Source of the DNA: Gammaproteobacteria bacterium | GTDB lineage: Bacteria; Pseudomonadota; Gammaproteobacteria; DSM-16500 | NCBI GenBank assembly: GCA_013287025.1 | Contig: JABDEN010000037.1 | Span: 1-16,789 of the forward strand | DNA length: 16,789 bases | Reading direction: 5' to 3' | Shown: piece after piece, positions 10,304 to 16,789 of the stretch | Numbering within the stretch: position 1 is the first letter of the stretch | Layout: each line of letters starts with the position of its first letter | Notes under the pieces: model-generated | Database searches by the model: none | Seen by the model: only the letters and a program-made list of their open reading frames with translations | Told to the model about the DNA's origin: nothing | Program-made: the position numbers and the translations under genes

Positions 10304-10312
10304 ATTATAGCA
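10304..10312 (-). promoter_or_regulatory. Extended -10 promoter for the AAA ATPase/RloB pair
   Basis: On the minus strand this reads TGCTATAAT, a perfect extended -10, leaving a short 5' leader of roughly 40 bases before the ATG at 10259. The ribosome-binding site AAGGTGG is at 10266-10272. No consensus -35 is present. A 14-base palindrome covers the -35 region. Confidence 0.65.
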
Positions 10313-10323
10313 TAATTTTAGAA

Positions 10324-10337
10324 AAAAACATGTTTTT
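10324..10337. repeat. Palindrome over the -35 region of the AAA/RloB promoter
   Basis: AAAAACATGTTTTT is a perfect 14-base palindrome beginning 14 bases upstream of the -10 of the AAA gene. Its placement would suit an operator or repressor site, but A and T runs inflate chance palindromes. Confidence 0.35.
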
Positions 10338-10362
10338 ATGAGCTTTTTTCTCCTAAAGATAA

Positions 10363-10378
10363 GATTGCCGTTGCAATC
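10363..10378. repeat. 6-4-6 inverted repeat between the AAA gene and prpB
   Basis: GATTGC, loop CGTT, GCAATC: a perfect 6-base inverted repeat lying about 65 bases upstream of the prpBCD -35 box. It could be an operator for prp or the divergent AAA gene, or a small hairpin. It has no trailing T run and so does not look like a terminator. Confidence 0.35.
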
Positions 10379-10443
10379 CCAAGATCGTCAAAGCAATAAG
10401 GAATTTCATCGCATTAACTTGTCCACTTAACTTACTCTTTCTC

Positions 10444-10472
10444 TTGACAAATCCCCCCACTCTCCAGACAAT
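10444..10472 (+). promoter_or_regulatory. Sigma70-type promoter of prpBCD
   Basis: A perfect -35 TTGACA (10444-10449) is followed by a 17-base spacer and a 4/6 -10 GACAAT (10467-10472). Transcription should begin near 10479, leaving about 20 bases before the prpB ATG with an AAAAGGA ribosome-binding site at 10484-10490. The -35 box also contains an in-frame TTG that would wrongly extend PrpB by 18 residues. Confidence 0.6.
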
Positions 10473-10497
10473 CTTCGCAATTCAAAAGGAAACGCAT

Positions 10498-11382
10498 ATG
10501 CTAAATTCAGGAAATCTTTTTCGTCTTGCAATTGCTGAAGAAAAACCTTTACAAATTGTCGGTACCATTAACGCAATCAGTGCGTTAATCGCTAAAAAAG
10601 CTGGATTTCGTGCGATTTATTTATCTGGTGCTGGCGTTGCCAATGCCTCATTTGGCGTCCCGGATCTCGGAATTACTACGCTGAATGACGTGTTACAAGA
10701 TGCGCGCCGCATCACGGGGGCGTGTGACTTACCATTATTAGTGGACGCCGACACCGGATTTGGGGGCGCTTTTAATATCGCACGTATGATTCGTGAAATG
10801 ATTAATGCCAATGTCGCGGGCGTTCATATCGAAGATCAGGTCTCGATGAAACGTTGCGGTCATCGTCCAGGCAAATTACTCGTCAAAACAGAAGAAATGG
10901 TCGATCGCATAAAAGCGGCCGTAGACGCACGAACCGAAGCCGATTTTGTGATAATGGCGCGCACCGATGCGCTTGCATCCGAAGGAATGGAAGCCACGGT
11001 CGAACGATGTCAACGTTATATCGAAGCGGGTGCAGATATGATTTTTTTTGAAGGGGTCGAACAATTAAAACAATACGAAACGCTTTCAAAACATTGCGAC
11101 GTTCCCATTCTTGCGAATATCACTGAATTTGGTGTGACTCCGCTTTTTACCAAACAAGAACTCTATAAAGCCGGCGTCAATATGGTACTTTATCCTTTGA
11201 GCGCATTTCGTGCGATGAATAAGACCGCACTTCATATTTATGACGCTATTCGAAAAGATGGAACGCAAAGAATTGTCCTCGATGATATGCAAACGAGACA
11301 AGAATTATATGACCTCATTCATTACTTTTCATACGAATCTAAACTAGATGAACTATTCGCAAAAGGGGAAATCCATGAATAA
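10498..11382 (+). CDS. prpB: 2-methylisocitrate lyase
   Basis: PrpB cleaves 2-methylisocitrate to pyruvate and succinate, the last step of the cytoplasmic methylcitrate cycle that disposes of propionyl-CoA. The protein is 294 residues (E. coli: 296) and colinear with it. [10 protein letters not shown] is at 17-26, YLSGAGVA at 41-48 and Mg-binding LVDADTGFG at 81-89. The isocitrate-lyase superfamily catalytic loop KRCGHRP is at 118-124 with the nucleophilic Cys120. MARTDALA is at 153-160, LANITEFG at 205-212 and YPLSAFRAM at 232-240. I chose the ATG at 10498, 7 bases after AAAAGGA, because it matches the family N-terminus; the upstream in-frame TTG falls inside the promoter. It overlaps prpC by 8 bases, so translation of the two is probably coupled. 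It is complete, with all active-site residues present. Confidence 0.95.
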   Translation: MLNSGNLFRLAIAEEKPLQIVGTINAISALIAKKAGFRAIYLSGAGVANASFGVPDLGITTLNDVLQDARRITGACDLPLLVDADTGFGGAFNIARMIREMINANVAGVHIEDQVSMKRCGHRPGKLLVKTEEMVDRIKAAVDARTEADFVIMARTDALASEGMEATVERCQRYIEAGADMIFFEGVEQLKQYETLSKHCDVPILANITEFGVTPLFTKQELYKAGVNMVLYPLSAFRAMNKTALHIYDAIRKDGTQRIVLDDMQTRQELYDLIHYFSYESKLDELFAKGEIHE

Positions 11383-12493
11383 AAAACCAGGTGGTCTCGC
11401 AGGTATAACGGTTGGCGAAACAGGTATTTCGACGGTTGGAAAAGAAGGGGTGGGTCTCACCTATCGCGGCTATGATATTCATGATTTGGCAGATAAGGCG
11501 TCTTTCGAAGAAGTCGCTTTTCTATTAATTGAAGGCAAATTACCGAACGAAAAAGAATTAGATCGTTTTCAATCGGTGCTTTCTTCGCATCGTGAAATAC
11601 CGGATGAATTAAAAATTGTTTTAGAAAAAATTCCACGCAATACGCATCCGATGGATGTTTTGCGGACGGGTATTTCAATGTTTGGCACCTTAGAACCCGA
11701 ATCCAAAAATCGTTCCGAAAAAAAGATTGCGAAGCATCTCCTTGCCGCGACACCTGGCATTTTATTGTATTGGTATCATTTTCATAAAAACGGTAAACGT
11801 ATTTCGACGCATTCTGACGAAAAAAGTATCGCGAGCCACTTTCTTTATTTATTACATGGAAAAAAAGCAGATGAATTAGCGATTAAAACTATGGATGTTT
11901 CCCTCATTCTTTACGCGGAACATGAATTTAATGCATCCACTTTTGCAGCACGCGTAACAACGTCAACTTTATCTGATTTTTATTCTGCCATTGTGAGCGG
12001 GGTCGGAACATTACGCGGCGCTTTACATGGTGGTGCGAATGAAGCCGCCATGGAATTAATTTCACGATTTAAAACACCAGAAGAAGCAGAGGAAGGCATT
12101 CGAAAAATTCTTGCTGCCAAAGAAAAAATTATGGGATTCGGACATCGTGTTTATAAAACTTCTGACCCTCGCTCAGATGTCATTAAACATTATTCCGAAA
12201 AATTATCGAAAAATGCCAAAGATGGTTATCTTTATCCCGTTTCAGAACGTATTGAAAAAATCATGTGGGATGAAAAAAAATTATTTCCCAATCTCGATTT
12301 TTATAGCGCTTCTGCCTATCATTTTTGCGGTATTCCGACAGAGATGTTTACGCCGCTTTTTGTGATGTCACGCATCGCAGGATGGAGTGCGCATATTATC
12401 GAACAAAGAAAAGATAATCGCTTAATTCGCCCTGACGCTGATTATGTAGGACCGACAGCTCGCACTTTTACCCCAGAGAAGGATCGAGAATAA
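11375..12493 (+). CDS. prpC: 2-methylcitrate synthase
   Basis: PrpC condenses propionyl-CoA with oxaloacetate to 2-methylcitrate. The protein is 372 residues, slightly short of E. coli PrpC (389) and close to the bacterial small citrate-synthase/methylcitrate-synthase class. It starts [15 protein letters not shown], then [12 protein letters not shown], the usual opening of this group. The catalytic triad of citrate synthases is visible as His218 (ALHGGANE), His257 ([13 protein letters not shown]) and Asp308 ([11 protein letters not shown]). [23 protein letters not shown] at 323-345 closes the active site and favours methylcitrate synthase type over the large TCA-cycle citrate synthase. The start at 11375 is preceded by AAGGGG at 11363-11368 inside the prpB coding end, and the genes overlap by 8 bases; the longer frame from 11348 has no family support. 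The prpBCD context removes most of the doubt between citrate and methylcitrate synthase. Confidence 0.94.
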   Translation: MNKKPGGLAGITVGETGISTVGKEGVGLTYRGYDIHDLADKASFEEVAFLLIEGKLPNEKELDRFQSVLSSHREIPDELKIVLEKIPRNTHPMDVLRTGISMFGTLEPESKNRSEKKIAKHLLAATPGILLYWYHFHKNGKRISTHSDEKSIASHFLYLLHGKKADELAIKTMDVSLILYAEHEFNASTFAARVTTSTLSDFYSAIVSGVGTLRGALHGGANEAAMELISRFKTPEEAEEGIRKILAAKEKIMGFGHRVYKTSDPRSDVIKHYSEKLSKNAKDGYLYPVSERIEKIMWDEKKLFPNLDFYSASAYHFCGIPTEMFTPLFVMSRIAGWSAHIIEQRKDNRLIRPDADYVGPTARTFTPEKDRE

Positions 12494-12496
12494 CGT

Positions 12497-13930
12497 ATGT
12501 CTATCAACGAAGCTGATGTAAACATTCGCCCCCAATATGATACGGAATTTGCGACCATTGCCGATTATGTCGTGGATTTTGCAATTAATAGCGAGAAAGC
12601 CTATCAAACGGCGCGTTTAGCATTCATGGATGCGTTGGGATGTGCGTTCTTGGCATTGCAATATCCTGCGTGTAAAAAATTACTGGGGCCTGTCGTACCT
12701 GGTACCATTGTGCCAAATGGTTCACGTGTCATTGGCACTGAATTTGTGTTAGACCCAATTCTTGCTGCCTTTAATAATGGTGCGTTGATACGTTGGTTGG
12801 ATTTTAACGATACGTGGCTTGCCGCTGAATGGGGCCATCCTTCCGATAATTTAGGTGCGATTTTATCCCTCACGAATTATTTATCACGGAACCACCAATC
12901 GTTTACGATGCATGATGTGTTTATTGCAATGATTAAAGCTTACGAGATTCAAGGCATTCTTGCTTTGGAAAATAGCTTTAATCGCGTCGGTTTAGATCAT
13001 GTGGTTTTAGTCAAAGTCGCATCGGCCGCACTTTCTATGTTTTTATTAGGTGGTACACGCGACGATATTTTAAATGTGTTATCGCACGCTTTTATTGATG
13101 GCCAAAGTTTACGAACTTATCGTCATGCACCCAATACCGGCTCCAGAAAATCATGGGCTGCGGGGGATGCAACGGCGCGTGGTTTACGTTTAGCATGGAT
13201 GGTAAAACTGGGTGAAATGGGATATCCGAGTGCCCTTTCGGCCAAAAAATGGGGATTTTCTGATGTGTTATTCCGCGGTGAACCATTACGCTTAGCGCGT
13301 CCGTTGAATGCATATGTAATGGAAAATATTTTATTTAAAATATCTTTTCCCGCAGAATTTCATGCGCAAACCGCTGTCGAATGTGCGATCGCATTGCATC
13401 CACAAATCAAAAATCGTTTGGATAGCATTGAAAAAATCATTTTAACCAGCCAAGATTCTGCGGTACGCATTATCAGCAAAACCGGACCTTTACATAATCC
13501 CGCCGATCGAGATCATTGTTTACAATATATGGTTGCCATCGGCCTTATTTATGGTGATTTGCGCGCAGAACATTATGAAGATGATTTCGCATCGGATCCG
13601 CGTATTGATGCATTACGTCAAAAAATGGAAGTGCAAGAAAATATTCAATTTAGCAAAGATTATTTAGATCCTGAAAAACGTTCGATTGCGAATGCCATTC
13701 AAATATTTTTGAGGGATGGTAGTTCGACTGAAAAAGTCATCGTTGAATATCCAATCGGACATGTCAGAAGACGGGACGAAGGTATTCCATTGTTACTCAA
13801 TAAATTTAAAACAAATGCGAGCACACTTTTTAAAGCAGATAAAGTCGAAGAATTATTAAATTTATTTGAGAGCAAAACGCTTGATCGAATGGAAGTGCAT
13901 CAGTTTATGGATTTGATTACTTTTTCTTAA
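12497..13930 (+). CDS. prpD: 2-methylcitrate dehydratase
   Basis: PrpD dehydrates 2-methylcitrate to 2-methylaconitate (MmgE/PrpD family, no Fe-S cluster). The protein is 477 residues (E. coli: 483) and colinear throughout: [15 protein letters not shown] (56-70), [17 protein letters not shown] (99-115) and [11 protein letters not shown] (158-168). [20 protein letters not shown] follows at 206-225, then [24 protein letters not shown] and [12 protein letters not shown]. The start lies 3 bases after the prpC stop, with GGATCGAG inside the prpC end acting as ribosome-binding site. Because PrpD is present, the cofactor-independent route is used; no acnD/prpF pair is seen in the window. Rehydration to 2-methylisocitrate would fall to an aconitase encoded elsewhere. 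The gene ends just before a palindromic repeat, with no classical terminator. Confidence 0.95.
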   Translation: MSINEADVNIRPQYDTEFATIADYVVDFAINSEKAYQTARLAFMDALGCAFLALQYPACKKLLGPVVPGTIVPNGSRVIGTEFVLDPILAAFNNGALIRWLDFNDTWLAAEWGHPSDNLGAILSLTNYLSRNHQSFTMHDVFIAMIKAYEIQGILALENSFNRVGLDHVVLVKVASAALSMFLLGGTRDDILNVLSHAFIDGQSLRTYRHAPNTGSRKSWAAGDATARGLRLAWMVKLGEMGYPSALSAKKWGFSDVLFRGEPLRLARPLNAYVMENILFKISFPAEFHAQTAVECAIALHPQIKNRLDSIEKIILTSQDSAVRIISKTGPLHNPADRDHCLQYMVAIGLIYGDLRAEHYEDDFASDPRIDALRQKMEVQENIQFSKDYLDPEKRSIANAIQIFLRDGSSTEKVIVEYPIGHVRRRDEGIPLLLNKFKTNASTLFKADKVEELLNLFESKTLDRMEVHQFMDLITFS

Positions 13931-13939
13931 TATCAACAC

Positions 13940-14030
13940 TGTCATGCCAGCATGCTTTCAGCTGGCATCCAGTCGGCAACCAATAGAATCGCCTGGATGC
14001 CACCTCTCGCTACGCTCGGCTGGCATGACA
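13940..14030. repeat. Bipartite palindromic repeat, copy A (~90 bases)
   Basis: The outer inverted termini are perfect over 12 bases: TGTCATGCCAGC at 13940-13951 and GCTGGCATGACA at 14019-14030. An inner inverted pair is perfect over 10 bases: TGGCATCCAG at 13963-13972 and CTGGATGCCA at 13993-14002. Each half is also its own hairpin; the left half has an 8-base stem ATGCCAGC/GCTGGCAT with a 9-base loop. This is a REP/BIME-like layout. The left half of this copy matches the reverse complement of the right half of copy B (16265-16356), so the two copies are inverted. It lies between prpD and the RAP gene. No clear target duplication is visible, and no T run follows to make it an intrinsic terminator. 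Confidence 0.85.
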
Positions 14031-14055
14031 AAGTACTATTTTGATGATTTTGGTG

Positions 14056-14061
14056 TATAAT
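14056..14061 (+). promoter_or_regulatory. Probable -10 box for the OPR/RAP-type gene
   Basis: TATAAT, a perfect -10, lies 28 bases before the ATG at 14090 with no convincing -35 at 16-18 bases. It sits just downstream of copy A of the palindromic repeat, so the gene appears to have its own promoter independent of prpBCD. The ribosome-binding site GAGG is at 14081-14084. Confidence 0.5.
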
Positions 14062-14089
14062 TGCCATTTTTTGCTCGCACGAGGAAAAT

Positions 14090-16285
14090 ATGCAAGATCG
14101 TCATCATCCAAAAAATAATCACCGTTCTGAAAGAAAAATTACCAGCCCTGAACTGATTGATCTCACGAACATTTTAGATCAACTTGCGGAGAAAACGACT
14201 TCTGAATCCCCCACAATTTCCAAAAACGAAGAAATGCTCCAGATAGATAATGCAATACTTGAAATAGAAAAAATTCTATCCAAAAATTTCAAAAATTTAT
14301 CCTTAAAAGCCATCGACGAACTTTTATATCTGTTAGTCAAAGCAAATTTTAAAAAAAATACATTAGATGAATATCCTCACATTGCAACTCAATTAGTCGA
14401 TAAAATTGAATTGTTACTTCAAAACTTGAGAGAGCAAAAAGATCCTACATTTAATGAAAAACATATTGAAATATTGTGGTCTTTCAAAAAATTAAATTAT
14501 AATGCTGAGAATTTCCGCTATCTCAACAACATTATTTTTCCATTATTAAATAGAAAAAAAGATTTTTGCCTTTCTTATTTACATTTATGCTCCGAATTAG
14601 GTTTCACCGCTTATCATATGAGAAAAACAGCTTATAAACCTATTCCTGCGATTATTGCATTTTTACAAAATCCTAAAGGTGACGAGGATCCAAGCTTAGC
14701 TTCGAGAAAGCTTTTACGATCGATAAGTTTATTAGGATTTAGCAAAAAAGATTTCACATCCAAAGAACGCGATATTCTACTCGAGAAAATTCCCGCTATT
14801 TTAGATAATGTCAAAAATAAGGGAGAAAAACCGGATTATTTAATTAAATTCTTTTGGATGTTAGCGCGGTTAGATTTTGATTTTGCTGAATTAAAAGATA
14901 AACCGATCATGAAGAAAGTTTCTGAATATTACAAAGCTTATCCAAAAACTTTTATTGAAATTGAAAATATCGCCTTATTTTTATGGAGTATGGCGGCTAT
15001 TAACGTTCCGACCGACTATTCACTATATAAAAAATTCATCGAAAAAGTATTGCCTACGCTGCAATACGCACCATTAGAAACAGAAGACTACATTTCTCAA
15101 ATTCTCACTGGTCGACTTTACTTTGATTTAAATCTATCGCCAACAAGAAGAGAGCTTTTAGGAAAAAAATTACATCGTAAACACAAAAGTTCAGAACTAC
15201 ATCTTCTGCTTGAAAACATCATTCGCAGATTATTAGATGAAGAAAGAGAAAAAGATCCAACTATTCCTGAACCTCCGAAACCAATGCATGAATACACATT
15301 TGAACATGGTATTATTGTAGTGGATACCGCGCTTTCGGAAGATTTTGTCATTGAATTTGATGGCGCATTACATTCCAATCAAAATGTCAGTGATAAATTA
15401 AAAAATCGTTTATTAGAAAAATTAGGAGTGACTTGCATTCGAGTTTCAAGCGAAGAAATTTATAACGCAAAAGCAAAAGATGATTTACTTCATTTTTTAA
15501 AAGTAAAAATTATTCAGCCATATTTACATCATCATCAAGAAAAGCTTCAAAAAATGGAAAAAGAAGAAAAACAATATGATGTTGCTGACAATTTTTATAA
15601 TCAAACACCTATTGCTTGGTCAGAGCCTGTCGAAAATGATGGTTTTTATGATCAACCGCCTATTGAATGGGAGCAATCGCAACCAAAATTAACTTTTAGT
15701 GAAATTGTGCGAAAAGCGGAAATAGCGGCAAAAATAGCTGAGAAAAAAACGTCTCTCGAAAAGGAAACTCCAAAAAAAATACCTACCGCCATTACGTTAC
15801 CAAAGAAAGTTATCCTTCCTGAAATAAAAGTCCTTTCGAAACCTACACCCCCAGCTTCTATTGAAAATACTACAAATGATGTCGTTAGTTTTCCAATAGG
15901 GAATACAAAAGAAACTCCAAAATCTTTTTTTCAACCCATTCAAAAAAAGAAAAGAAGAATAACAACAAAAGTCGCTATACCTCACTCCGAAGAAAAAATT
16001 TCGAGAAGTGCCGCACTAAACCATGTAGATGAACATCTTGAAAAATTACTTTTTGGACGTCAAGCTGAAAATCTTTTTGAAATAAAATTAGAAATAGCTT
16101 CCGCGCTAAATAAACATTCGGTTTTGGAAGGTGAATTGGAAAAAGCGTTAGGTAACAATTTAATTATTACAACGAGCACGCAAGGTTGTTGGTTTTTCAA
16201 AAAAACAATTCATACACTGCATTTTTATGAAAAAGATTTTGAAAAAAATCTACAAGGTTTTAGTCGTCATGCCAGCCTACGCTAA
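14090..16285 (+). CDS. OPR/FASTK-like helical-repeat protein with RAP domain (putative RNA-binding protein)
   Basis: This is a 731-residue protein, not matched to a named gene. Residues about 70-350 hold at least seven helical units of similar pattern, spaced about 36-50 residues: AIDELLYLLVKANF, KHIEILWSFKKLNYN, YLHLCSELGF, LLRSISLLGF, LIKFFWMLARLDFDF, IALFLWSMAAINV and ISQILTGRLYFDLNL. This resembles octotricopeptide/FASTK-type repeats that bind RNA. A RAP domain follows at about 404-475, with VVDTALSEDFVIEFDGALH and the helix KLKNRLLEKLG plus the strand CIRVSSEEI; its ExD (Glu422, Asp424) recalls the PD-(D/E)XK nuclease fold to which RAP is related. The tail (about 480-640) is charged and low-complexity, with a 17-residue tandem repeat, then a helical module at 640-715. 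The last six codons and the stop lie inside palindromic repeat B. Role is unknown: RNA processing in the cell, or a secreted eukaryote-like effector, are both possible. No signal peptide or membrane segment is seen. Confidence 0.75.
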   Translation: MQDRHHPKNNHRSERKITSPELIDLTNILDQLAEKTTSESPTISKNEEMLQIDNAILEIEKILSKNFKNLSLKAIDELLYLLVKANFKKNTLDEYPHIATQLVDKIELLLQNLREQKDPTFNEKHIEILWSFKKLNYNAENFRYLNNIIFPLLNRKKDFCLSYLHLCSELGFTAYHMRKTAYKPIPAIIAFLQNPKGDEDPSLASRKLLRSISLLGFSKKDFTSKERDILLEKIPAILDNVKNKGEKPDYLIKFFWMLARLDFDFAELKDKPIMKKVSEYYKAYPKTFIEIENIALFLWSMAAINVPTDYSLYKKFIEKVLPTLQYAPLETEDYISQILTGRLYFDLNLSPTRRELLGKKLHRKHKSSELHLLLENIIRRLLDEEREKDPTIPEPPKPMHEYTFEHGIIVVDTALSEDFVIEFDGALHSNQNVSDKLKNRLLEKLGVTCIRVSSEEIYNAKAKDDLLHFLKVKIIQPYLHHHQEKLQKMEKEEKQYDVADNFYNQTPIAWSEPVENDGFYDQPPIEWEQSQPKLTFSEIVRKAEIAAKIAEKKTSLEKETPKKIPTAITLPKKVILPEIKVLSKPTPPASIENTTNDVVSFPIGNTKETPKSFFQPIQKKKRRITTKVAIPHSEEKISRSAALNHVDEHLEKLLFGRQAENLFEIKLEIASALNKHSVLEGELEKALGNNLIITTSTQGCWFFKKTIHTLHFYEKDFEKNLQGFSRHASLR
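15587..15670 (+). repeat. Two-copy 17-residue tandem repeat within the RAP-protein tail
   Basis: DNFYNQTPIAW (residues 500-510) recurs as DGFYDQPPIEW (517-527), 51 bases apart. This points to a local duplication in the linker region, with synonymous and replacement changes since. Confidence 0.7.
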
Positions 16286-16356
16286 GCGCGCGGTGGCATC
16301 CAGTTGGCATCTAGCTGTGCCGCTTGGATGCCAGCTAAAAACATGCTGGCATGACA
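16265..16356. repeat. Bipartite palindromic repeat, copy B (~90 bases), overlapping the RAP gene end
   Basis: The outer termini GTCATGCCAGC (16266-16276) and GCTGGCATGAC (16345-16355) are perfect over 11 bases. The inner pair is TGGCATCCAG (16294-16303) and TTGGATGCCA (16324-16333), perfect over 9. The right half, read in reverse complement, matches the left half of copy A, and the left half likewise matches copy A's right half, so B is inverted relative to A. The centre differs between copies. Its left end codes for the last residues (RHASLR) and the TAA of the upstream gene. It also separates two convergent genes, a frequent location for REP-like elements. Confidence 0.85.
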
Positions 16357-16361
16357 GAGTT

Positions 16362-16601
16362 TTATCGATGAGATTTTAGTGAGGGTAAATTATCGGTTTT
16401 TTTATCACTTTCAGTCACAGGCTGATACATCCTCATTTCCGCTTCCCGGCATACTTTTGTACTGACTGCTGCCGTTAATAAAGCCGCCGCTGAACCAATA
16501 GCAAAAATACTCGAAAAATAAATAGCTTGGTCCTTTCCAGATAATTTATCAACATTATCTGCCGTTGTATTTTTTAATATTTTCCCGATATTCCTTAACA
16601 T
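16362..16601 (-). CDS. Small single-span membrane protein, unknown function
   Basis: A 79-residue product that I do not recognise. Residues 1-25 are basic and polar (MLRNIGKILKNTTADNVDKL). One hydrophobic segment at about 27-47 (IYFSSIFAIGSAAALLTAAV) is a likely transmembrane helix. The remainder is a charged, probably disordered tail with PVTESDKKTD. Support that it is a real gene comes from a good GAGGAAG ribosome-binding site (16606-16612) before the ATG and a plausible promoter upstream. It also runs cleanly between two repeats with no better frame on either strand. Its stop sits 6 bases past palindromic repeat B. It could instead be a membrane small protein of stress or toxin type, but nothing specific points there. 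Confidence 0.55.
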   Translation of the reverse strand: MLRNIGKILKNTTADNVDKLSGKDQAIYFSSIFAIGSAAALLTAAVSTKVCREAEMRMYQPVTESDKKTDNLPSLKSHR

Positions 16602-16633
16602 TTTTCTTCCTCTAATTTAAAAAAAAGCGAGCA

Positions 16634-16662
16634 AGTAGATCATGCAAAAAGAAATGAGTCAA
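16634..16662 (-). promoter_or_regulatory. Candidate promoter for the small membrane protein gene
   Basis: On the minus strand -35 TTGACT (16662-16657), a 17-base spacer and -10 TCTACT (16639-16634, 4/6) precede the ATG at 16601. The -35 is 5/6 to consensus. Spacing is ideal; the -10 is weak. Confidence 0.4.
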
Positions 16663-16682
16663 GTTGTTGTGCCACCCTTCTA

Positions 16683-16789
16683 ACACCCGCGGTCCTGCTC
16701 CCGGACTGAATCCGGGATCACCGCAAGATCTAGAGCAACATCGTAGGGCCCGCGAGTAAATCGGCGTACAACCGTCGTCCCGCGGCTTG
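16683..16789. repeat. GC-rich palindromic region, truncated by the window end
   Basis: About 107 bases clearly richer in G+C than everything around them and with no reading frame of note. It holds a hairpin CCCGGA (16700-16705), loop CTGAA, TCCGGG (16711-16716), followed by GATCACCGC. CCCGCGG occurs near both ends, at about 16686 and 16779. It looks like one or two further REP-like elements of a family different from copies A and B; the right boundary lies outside the window. Confidence 0.5.

Noticed and set aside
10444..10497. 18-residue N-terminal extension of PrpB from a TTG at 10444
   Set aside because: The TTG lies in a perfect -35 box (TTGACA); the ATG at 10498 has AAAAGGA and matches the family start.
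11348..11374. 9-residue N-terminal extension of PrpC
   Set aside because: It would lengthen the overlap with prpB, lacks a ribosome-binding site, and has no family support; the ATG at 11375 has AAGGGG upstream.
12111..12365. Alternative-frame open frame within prpC
   Set aside because: It overlaps the catalytic region of prpC (His257, Asp308) in another frame and has no independent support.
13940..14030. Repeat A as an intrinsic terminator of prpBCD
   Set aside because: Strong stems are present but no T run follows; a near-identical inverted copy at 16265-16356 shows it is a dispersed repeat, although it may still slow transcription.
13940..16356. CRISPR-like or insertion-sequence interpretation of the repeats
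   Set aside because: There are only two copies, inverted, 2.2 kb apart, with no spacer series, and the gene between them has no transposase motif.

Overview
The window looks like a chromosomal segment of an AT-rich gammaproteobacterium. MdtA, MdtB, MdtC, PrpB, PrpC and PrpD all read as close full-length relatives of their Escherichia coli counterparts, and a yqjD/yqjE-like pair is present. The AT-rich composition, the REP-like palindromic repeats and the OPR/RAP-type protein together suggest a host-associated lineage such as Legionellales/Coxiellaceae. That placement is inference, because no rRNA or other marker gene is visible.

Left half, minus strand (1-7460): a four-gene tripartite efflux operon reading mdtA (membrane fusion protein), mdtB and mdtC (two different RND pump subunits), then the start of a NodT/OprM-type outer-membrane lipoprotein that runs off the left edge. 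All three junctions are 4-base ATGA overlaps, so the genes are probably translationally coupled. The products should form one envelope-spanning exporter. The real mdtA start is a GTG at 7460 behind a good ribosome-binding site.

Middle (7461-10497): a divergent intergenic region with an extended -10 promoter leads into a yqjD-like/yqjE-like pair of small inner-membrane proteins. Convergent with it, separated by only 16 bases, lies a minus-strand AT-rich two-gene cassette: an AAA15-type (RloA-like) ABC-fold ATPase followed by an RloB-like TOPRIM protein. This resembles the Rlo/AbiL class of abortive-infection modules and is the best candidate here for anti-phage defence.

Right-middle (10444-13930): prpBCD, the methylcitrate cycle for propionyl-CoA, as a tight plus-strand operon with its own sigma70-like promoter (TTGACA, 17-base spacer, GACAAT). 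No prpR, acnD or prpF is in view.

Right (13940-16789): a 731-residue protein with OPR/FASTK-like helical repeats, a RAP domain and a long charged tail is bracketed by two inverted copies of a ~90-base bipartite palindromic repeat. The right copy runs into the reading frame and supplies the last six codons and the stop. Beyond it lie a small minus-strand single-span membrane protein and an unrelated GC-rich palindromic region cut by the window end. The most unusual item is the bacterial OPR/RAP protein with its flanking repeats; the AAA/RloB pair comes second.
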